Below, piece by piece: positions 8,595 through 11,469 of a stretch of 11,469 nt of DNA (the stretch's first letter is position 1; every line of letters begins with the position of its first letter). The position numbers were made by a program, and so were the translations under genes. Under the pieces are notes generated by a model. The model was not told where the DNA came from. It did not search any database and worked only from the letters and a program-made list of their open reading frames with translations. The stretch is from an uncultured Limnohabitans sp. (GTDB lineage: Bacteria; Pseudomonadota; Gammaproteobacteria; Burkholderiales; Burkholderiaceae_C), in the NCBI RefSeq assembly GCF_937889215.1, contig NZ_CALBEX010000081.1, positions 1 through 11,469 of the forward strand. Direction: 5' to 3'.

Positions 8595-9062
8595 TCAGAC
8601 GGTTTGGGCCGACTGCCATTGGGCAATCAATTGGTGCAGGCCTGTTTGGGCCGTGCTGCTTTTGATGTTCTCACGCAAGACCGTGTCGCTGAGCAACTCG
8701 GCAATCTCAGACAAAATTTCCAAGTGTTTTTGCGTGGCAGCCTCGGGGACCAGCAAGAAGATCAACAAATTGACCGGTTGCTCATCTGGCGCATCGAAAC
8801 CAATCGGCTGAGCCAACTGAAAAACAGCGGCCATTGGGGATTTCAGGCCTTTGATGCGGCCATGCGGGATGGCCACCCCGTGCCCGAGGCCAGTGGAGCC
8901 GAGGCGCTCACGGGCAAACAGGCTATCGGTGACCAGGGCACGCGACAAGCCATGCAGATTCTCAAAGAGAAGTCCGGCTTCTTCGAATGCACGTTTCTTG
9001 CTGGTGGCTTCCACCCCCACAAGAACTTGGGCAACAGGCAATATGGATGAGAGTCGGTTCAT
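8595..9062 (-). CDS. ptsN: PTS nitrogen-regulatory EIIA component (EIIA-Ntr)
   Basis: Phosphoacceptor of the nitrogen PTS. It receives phosphate from the EI-Ntr/NPr (HPr) chain and regulates potassium transport, nitrogen and envelope responses through protein contacts. The 155 residues begin [30 protein letters not shown], typical of the family. The active site is in [13 protein letters not shown] (58-70), with His67 the expected phosphorylated histidine. [23 protein letters not shown] is the conserved C-terminal helix region. An in-frame GTG at 9083 would add seven residues; the ATG is preferred because MNRLSSILP matches family N-termini. The gene sits between hpf, from which it is separated by an intrinsic terminator, and hprK (25-base gap). 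It therefore probably has its own promoter in 9063-9170; CATAAT (9075-9080, minus) is a possible -10 without a good -35. Confidence 0.96.
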   Translation of the reverse strand: MNRLSSILPVAQVLVGVEATSKKRAFEEAGLLFENLHGLSRALVTDSLFARERLGSTGLGHGVAIPHGRIKGLKSPMAAVFQLAQPIGFDAPDEQPVNLLIFLLVPEAATQKHLEILSEIAELLSDTVLRENIKSSTAQTGLHQLIAQWQSAQTV

Positions 9063-9170
9063 GGTCGAGGCCGGATTATGCACCCGAACTGAAAACAGGC
9101 CTTAAAAGTACCCGGACCATGCCAGACGAGGTATTGCTGCCACTTGACCACGCTTGAAACGTGCGCCATC

Positions 9171-9194
9171 AAAAAGGGCCGCATGCAGCGGCCC
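9171..9194 (-). terminator. Rho-independent terminator after hpf
   Basis: On the minus strand a perfect 7-base-pair GC-only stem (GGGCCGC/GCGGCCC at 9176-9194, 5-base loop) is followed directly by five T residues (9175-9171). It lies 22 bases downstream of the hpf stop, in the right orientation to end the hpf transcript before ptsN. This is the clearest terminator in the window. Confidence 0.88.
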
Positions 9195-9216
9195 CTTAGG
9201 GTTTTCAAAGAAATAA

Positions 9217-9546
9217 TCACATCATCCGCTTAGGGGCACTGTGGTGATGGTCGGTGAGGCGGTCCTTGTGTTTGACCACCTGGCGATCGAGTTTGTCCAC
9301 AAGGTCGTCCACGGCGGCGTACAAGTCCTCGTGAGCGCTTTCGGCAAAGAGGTCATTGCCTTTGACGCGGATGTTGCACTCGGCGCGTTGGCGCTTTTCT
9401 TTTTCTTTTTGCTTCTCGACAGTCAGCAGCACTTTCATGTCGACCACCTGGTCAAAATGTCGGGTGATGCGGTCTAGTTTCCCCGTGACGTACTGACGCA
9501 AGGCCGGGGTCACTTCCAGATGGTGTCCGCTGATTGTTAAATTCAT
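9217..9546 (-). CDS. hpf: Ribosome hibernation promoting factor (short HPF / sigma-54 modulation family)
   Basis: Small cytosolic protein that binds the 30S decoding region and inactivates ribosomes by pairing or dimerisation in stationary phase. The 109-residue product starts MNLTISGHHLEVTPALRQYVTGKL, the standard beginning of the family. It continues with RHFDQVVDMKVLLTVEKQ, a charged KEKEKRQRAE stretch, the conserved ECNIRVKGNDLFAESAHEDLYAAVDDLVDKLDRQV (56-90) and a basic, His-rich tail. It lacks the extra C-terminal domain of long HPF, so it is a short HPF. The start is fixed by a strong GGAGG 8 bases upstream; an in-frame upstream extension to 9657 has no family support and runs through hairpins. 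The next genes, ptsN and hprK, are its usual neighbours. rpoN, often upstream in Proteobacteria, is missing here. Confidence 0.95.
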   Translation of the reverse strand: MNLTISGHHLEVTPALRQYVTGKLDRITRHFDQVVDMKVLLTVEKQKEKEKRQRAECNIRVKGNDLFAESAHEDLYAAVDDLVDKLDRQVVKHKDRLTDHHHSAPKRMM

Positions 9547-9554
9547 AGTCGTCG

Positions 9555-9559
9555 CCTCC
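9555..9559 (-). promoter_or_regulatory. Shine-Dalgarno sequence of hpf
   Basis: GGAGG on the minus strand, 8 bases before the ATG at 9546, is the only textbook ribosome binding site in the window. It decides between the ATG at 9546 and the longer in-frame reading that begins at 9657. Confidence 0.8.
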
Positions 9560-9575
9560 ATAGATTCAGGGTAGT

Positions 9576-9598
9576 AAAAGCCCCGCTGAAGCGGAGCT
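9576..9598 (-). terminator. Terminator-like hairpin in the hpf leader
   Basis: On the minus strand AGCTCCGC (9598-9591), loop TTCA and GCGGGGCT (9586-9579) form an 8-base-pair stem with one G-U pair, followed by a T-run of four that begins with the last paired base. It sits about 30 bases upstream of the hpf start codon. It could terminate the upstream MFS transcript or attenuate hpf. The T-run is short, so activity is uncertain. Confidence 0.5.
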
Positions 9599-9601
9599 CC
9601 C

Positions 9602-9622
9602 GAACCACCTGCCGGGTGGTTC
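9602..9622. repeat. Perfect hairpin upstream of hpf
   Basis: GAACCACC (9602-9609) and GGTGGTTC (9615-9622) form a perfect 8-base inverted repeat with a 5-base loop. It lies 3 bases from the terminator-like hairpin at 9579-9598, so the two would form tandem stem-loops in an hpf leader RNA. No T-run adjoins this one. Confidence 0.65.
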
Positions 9623-9628
9623 AACCCC

Positions 9629-9657
9629 ACTATGCGCCGCCCTGAACCGAAAAGCAA
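9629..9657 (-). promoter_or_regulatory. Candidate promoter for hpf
   Basis: On the minus strand TTGCTT (9657-9652; 3 of 6 to consensus) and CATAGT (9634-9629; 4 of 6) are 17 bases apart. The start would fall near 9622, exactly where the tandem hairpins begin. This is a weak match and is offered only because a promoter is expected in this region. Confidence 0.25.
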
Positions 9658-9694
9658 TACGCCCTGAACTAAACCCGAAAAGTCTCGCCAAAAT

Positions 9695-9718
9695 GCACCC
9701 TAAACCGCATTTAGGTGC
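9695..9718. repeat. Inverted repeat between the MFS gene and hpf
   Basis: GCACCCTAAA (9695-9704) and TTTAGGTGC (9710-9718) pair over nine bases with one bulged C and a 5-base loop. On the minus strand it is followed by ATTTTGG, a poor T-run. It may be a weak terminator of the MFS gene or a protein-binding site. Confidence 0.5.
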
Positions 9719-9775
9719 TATCGTCCGATTTGAAACTAGGCATAGTTCAGATAGGCCCGTCCAGCAATTTGGCTT

Positions 9776-9814
9776 TTTAGGCTGGTCGTTTAGGCTGTGC
9801 TTTTAGGCGGCACG
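9776..9814. repeat. Three tandem 13-base repeats at the 3' end of the MFS gene
   Basis: TTTAGGC recurs at 9776, 9789 and 9802, exactly 13 bases apart. The units are TTTAGGCTGGTCG, TTTAGGCTGTGCT and TTTAGGCGGCACG. The middle unit contains the MFS stop codon (TAA on the minus strand, 9792-9790), so the repeats cover the last codons and the first non-coding bases. Confidence 0.6.
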
Positions 9815-11019
9815 CTGGCCCCATGCAAACGCAAGCGGCCCGCCAGCCAAGCGCTCAGCAAACTGGCACACACACCCAACAAGCCCGCCAGCCAGTAAAA
9901 GCTCAGCTGTCCTTGGGCGTCGCGTCCGATGATCAAACCCCCGACCAAAGCCGCCAATCCCATGGATGCCGACTGCACGGCCGAATTGAGGGTCATGAAA
10001 GTGCCGCGCAATCGCGGCTCAACGGCCGATGAAACCATGGCCATGCCGGGAATCATGCGGCCACTCATCACAGTGAACAGCAAGGTGGAGATCAGCAGCA
10101 GCCCCCAAAGTGGCAAGCCCTGCGAAAGCGTGGTGGCCATCAATGGCAACACCAGCAACAGCGCCAGGCGCTGAAACACTTGCACTTTGCCTACCCGGTC
10201 GGTCAACCGGCCAAAATAACGTGCACTGAGCAAGGTGGCCAGGCCACCACACAGGTAAATCCAAGGCACCTCATCGGTCAACATGCCGGCGTTGGACTGC
10301 AGGTAAATCGTGATGTACGGAATGACCGTGAAACCGGCAAACATCATCAAGCCGGACACCCCGAAGGCCTTGAGATGGTTCACCTCAGACAGCACCTGAC
10401 CAATGCCCCGCCAGACGCTGGTGCGCTCAGGATGGTGCAAATGCGCGTCCAGCCGGGGCAGGGTTTTCCAAGCCCCCAGCGACAGCAGGCCCACCAGCAA
10501 GGCGATACCAAAGAACGGGGCATGCCAGTTCAACTGGGCTGCCAAAAACAAGCCCAAGGGCACCCCAGCGACGGTCGACACAGAAAACGAGGTCATCACC
10601 ACGCTCATGGCACGGCCTCGGCGTTCAAAAGGCACCACATCGGCCACGATGGTTTGCGCCAGCGCCGACAAAACTCCCCCAAACAAGCCCGCCCCTACCC
10701 GCGCCACCATCAACCAGACATAGTCTGGTGCCAAGCCGCAAGCCAGTGTGGCCAAGCCAAACAGGGGGTACATGGTGAGCAGCAACTGCTTGCGGCTGAA
10801 GCGGTCGATGTAGGTAGAAGCCATCAGGCCGGACACACCGGCCGATAAGGTGTAGGCCGAGACCAGCAGGCCAAACTGGGCGTTGCTGATGCCAAACAGG
10901 GCCGTGAACTGCGGCCCCAGCGGCATCATGATCATGAAGTCCAGGATGTGGGTGAACTGGATGCCTGCCAGCGTGAAAAGCAGCCAGCGTTCACGCCGTG
11001 GGGTCAGTGTGGGTGTCAT
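9790..11019 (-). CDS. Major facilitator superfamily transporter (DHA1-type, efflux-like)
   Basis: Inner-membrane secondary transporter; the substrate cannot be told from sequence. The 409 residues give about twelve hydrophobic segments, beginning WLLFTLAGIQFTHILDFMIMMPL (12-34), with a central basic/His-rich cytoplasmic loop (about 186-205) between two six-helix halves. MFS motif A is recognisable after helix 2 (STYIDRFSRK, 68-77) and again in the second half (GRLTDRVGKVQ, 270-280). RVGAGLFGGVLSAL (107-120) and AGVPLGLFLA (151-160) match helices 4 and 5 of drug-H+ antiporters and arabinose-efflux-like (AraJ) proteins. The gene is divergent from the patatin-like gene, with 58 bases between starts, and stands alone on its strand. 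No Shine-Dalgarno sequence is seen. Family is secure; specific function is unknown. Confidence 0.93.
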   Translation of the reverse strand: MTPTLTPRRERWLLFTLAGIQFTHILDFMIMMPLGPQFTALFGISNAQFGLLVSAYTLSAGVSGLMASTYIDRFSRKQLLLTMYPLFGLATLACGLAPDYVWLMVARVGAGLFGGVLSALAQTIVADVVPFERRGRAMSVVMTSFSVSTVAGVPLGLFLAAQLNWHAPFFGIALLVGLLSLGAWKTLPRLDAHLHHPERTSVWRGIGQVLSEVNHLKAFGVSGLMMFAGFTVIPYITIYLQSNAGMLTDEVPWIYLCGGLATLLSARYFGRLTDRVGKVQVFQRLALLLVLPLMATTLSQGLPLWGLLLISTLLFTVMSGRMIPGMAMVSSAVEPRLRGTFMTLNSAVQSASMGLAALVGGLIIGRDAQGQLSFYWLAGLLGVCASLLSAWLAGRLRLHGASVPPKSTA

Positions 11020-11077
11020 GGAACAATAGGATTGAATCGTCTGAATCTAACACCCACAGCCCGAACTTCACTGCACC
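11020..11077. promoter_or_regulatory. Divergent promoter region of the MFS and patatin-like genes
   Basis: Only 58 bases separate the two starts, so both promoters must lie here or inside the genes. The plus strand has two adjacent 9-mers GATTGAATC and GTCTGAATC (11030-11047); on the minus strand these read GATTCAGAC-GATTCAATC, a possible binding site. TATTGT on the minus strand just before the MFS start is a 4-of-6 match to a -10. Neither gene has a convincing -35. Confidence 0.3.
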
Positions 11078-11469
11078 ATGCACATTGACACCTTGACCGA
11101 CGCCACCCGTGCCACTGGCGCCCGCCCCACCCATGGCCTGGTTTTGATGGGCGGTGGCGCCCGAACAGCCTACCAAGCCGGTGCGCTGGCAGAAATTGGG
11201 CATCTGCTGGGCCGGCGCGATGCCACACAGAACTTTCCTTTTCAGGTGCTGACAGGCACATCGGCGGGGGCTTTGAACGCCACTTTTTTGGCAAGCAAGG
11301 CCATGGATGGCCTGAGCGGACTGGACGATTTGGCCCATTTTTGGGGCGGCATCCGAACCCAGGCCGTTTACAAACTTCCCGACACGCCCATGGCCCGCTT
11401 CAGCCGCTGGGCCACCGCCCTCGGCCTGGTGTTGTCGGTGCGCAAAAAAACCGCCGCCATGGACAGCCT
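11078..11469 (+). CDS. Patatin-like phospholipase, partial (5' end)
   Basis: Predicted serine acyl hydrolase with a Ser-Asp dyad, acting on phospholipid or acyl-ester substrates. The reading frame opens at an ATG and stays open to the window edge (130 codons plus two bases). HGLVLMGGGARTAYQAGALAEI (19-40) holds the glycine-rich oxyanion-hole loop GGGART (25-30). VLTGTSAGALNATF (57-70) holds the nucleophile elbow G-T-S-A-G, with Ser62 as the predicted nucleophile. The catalytic Asp (D-G-A/G motif) would lie in the missing C-terminal part. The N-terminus is not hydrophobic, so no signal peptide is apparent. It is divergent from the MFS gene; a functional link is possible but not shown. The protein family is clear; the cellular role is unknown. 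Confidence 0.92.
   Translation, partial: MHIDTLTDATRATGARPTHGLVLMGGGARTAYQAGALAEIGHLLGRRDATQNFPFQVLTGTSAGALNATFLASKAMDGLSGLDDLAHFWGGIRTQAVYKLPDTPMARFSRWATALGLVLSVRKKTAAMDS

Larger units (their letters stand above)
9547..9789. other. Structured non-coding region between hpf and the MFS gene
   Basis: These 243 bases contain no gene I can support. From the hpf side they hold the Shine-Dalgarno sequence, two tandem hairpins (9579-9598 and 9602-9622), and two imperfect direct repeats of CGCCCTGAAC...CCGAAAAG (9638-9654 and 9660-9682, the second carrying extra bases TAAAC). Further on are an inverted repeat, GCACCCTAAA/TTTAGGTGC (9695-9718), and the edge of a 13-base tandem repeat reaching into the MFS stop codon. 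rpoN is often found here in related bacteria; no rpoN remnant can be recognised by eye. Confidence 0.6.

Noticed and set aside
8570..8626. Longer hprK starting at a TTG
   Set aside because: It would overlap ptsN and add 19 residues not typical of the family; the ATG at 8569 gives the normal length and N-terminus.
9547..9657. N-terminal extension of hpf by 37 residues
   Set aside because: The extension translates two hairpins, has no family counterpart, and a strong Shine-Dalgarno sequence fixes the start at 9546.
10180..10848. 222-residue plus-strand frame opposite the MFS gene
   Set aside because: Gln/His/Gly-rich antisense shadow of a clear 12-helix transporter.

Overview
This 11.5 kb window is GC-rich bacterial chromosome. 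It looks like a betaproteobacterium of the order Burkholderiales, most likely family Comamonadaceae. That assignment is an inference from protein character and gene order (leuS-lptE-holA-proA; hpf-ptsN-hprK; bamE divergent from fur), not from a database search. Almost all of the window is conserved housekeeping sequence. I see no phage genes, transposase, CRISPR array, tRNA or rRNA.

Layout. On the minus strand, 5476 down to 1 is a compact block in the order leuS (leucyl-tRNA synthetase), lptE (LPS-assembly lipoprotein), holA (DNA polymerase III delta) and proA (proline biosynthesis, running off the left edge). Gaps are only 30, 8 and 29 bases, so these are probably co-transcribed. Upstream of them, also on the minus strand, are dapB (lysine/peptidoglycan precursor synthesis) and bamE (outer-membrane assembly lipoprotein). 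bamE is divergent from fur (iron regulator, plus strand). fur converges on a nitrogen-PTS block on the minus strand: hprK (HPr kinase/phosphorylase), ptsN (EIIA-Ntr) and, behind a clear intrinsic terminator, hpf (ribosome hibernation factor). Next comes a minus-strand 12-helix MFS transporter. The window ends inside a divergent plus-strand patatin-like phospholipase gene.

How the genes relate. lptE and bamE both serve outer-membrane biogenesis. dapB feeds diaminopimelate and lysine, and proA feeds proline. hprK and ptsN are the kinase and phosphoacceptor of a regulatory phosphotransfer chain whose other members (EI-Ntr, HPr) are not in the window. hpf is the usual upstream companion of ptsN. 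rpoN, which often precedes hpf in Proteobacteria, is absent here; a structured 243-base non-coding region and the MFS gene stand in its place.

The most unusual thing seen is a 76-base near-perfect palindrome inside the leuS reading frame (4265-4340; 25-base arms with two mismatches). It encodes an Ala/Ser/Gly-rich segment that looks like an extra insertion at the end of the editing domain. It resembles in principle the in-frame palindromic elements described in Rickettsia. The hpf leader and the region upstream of it also hold several hairpins and short repeats that the genes do not explain.
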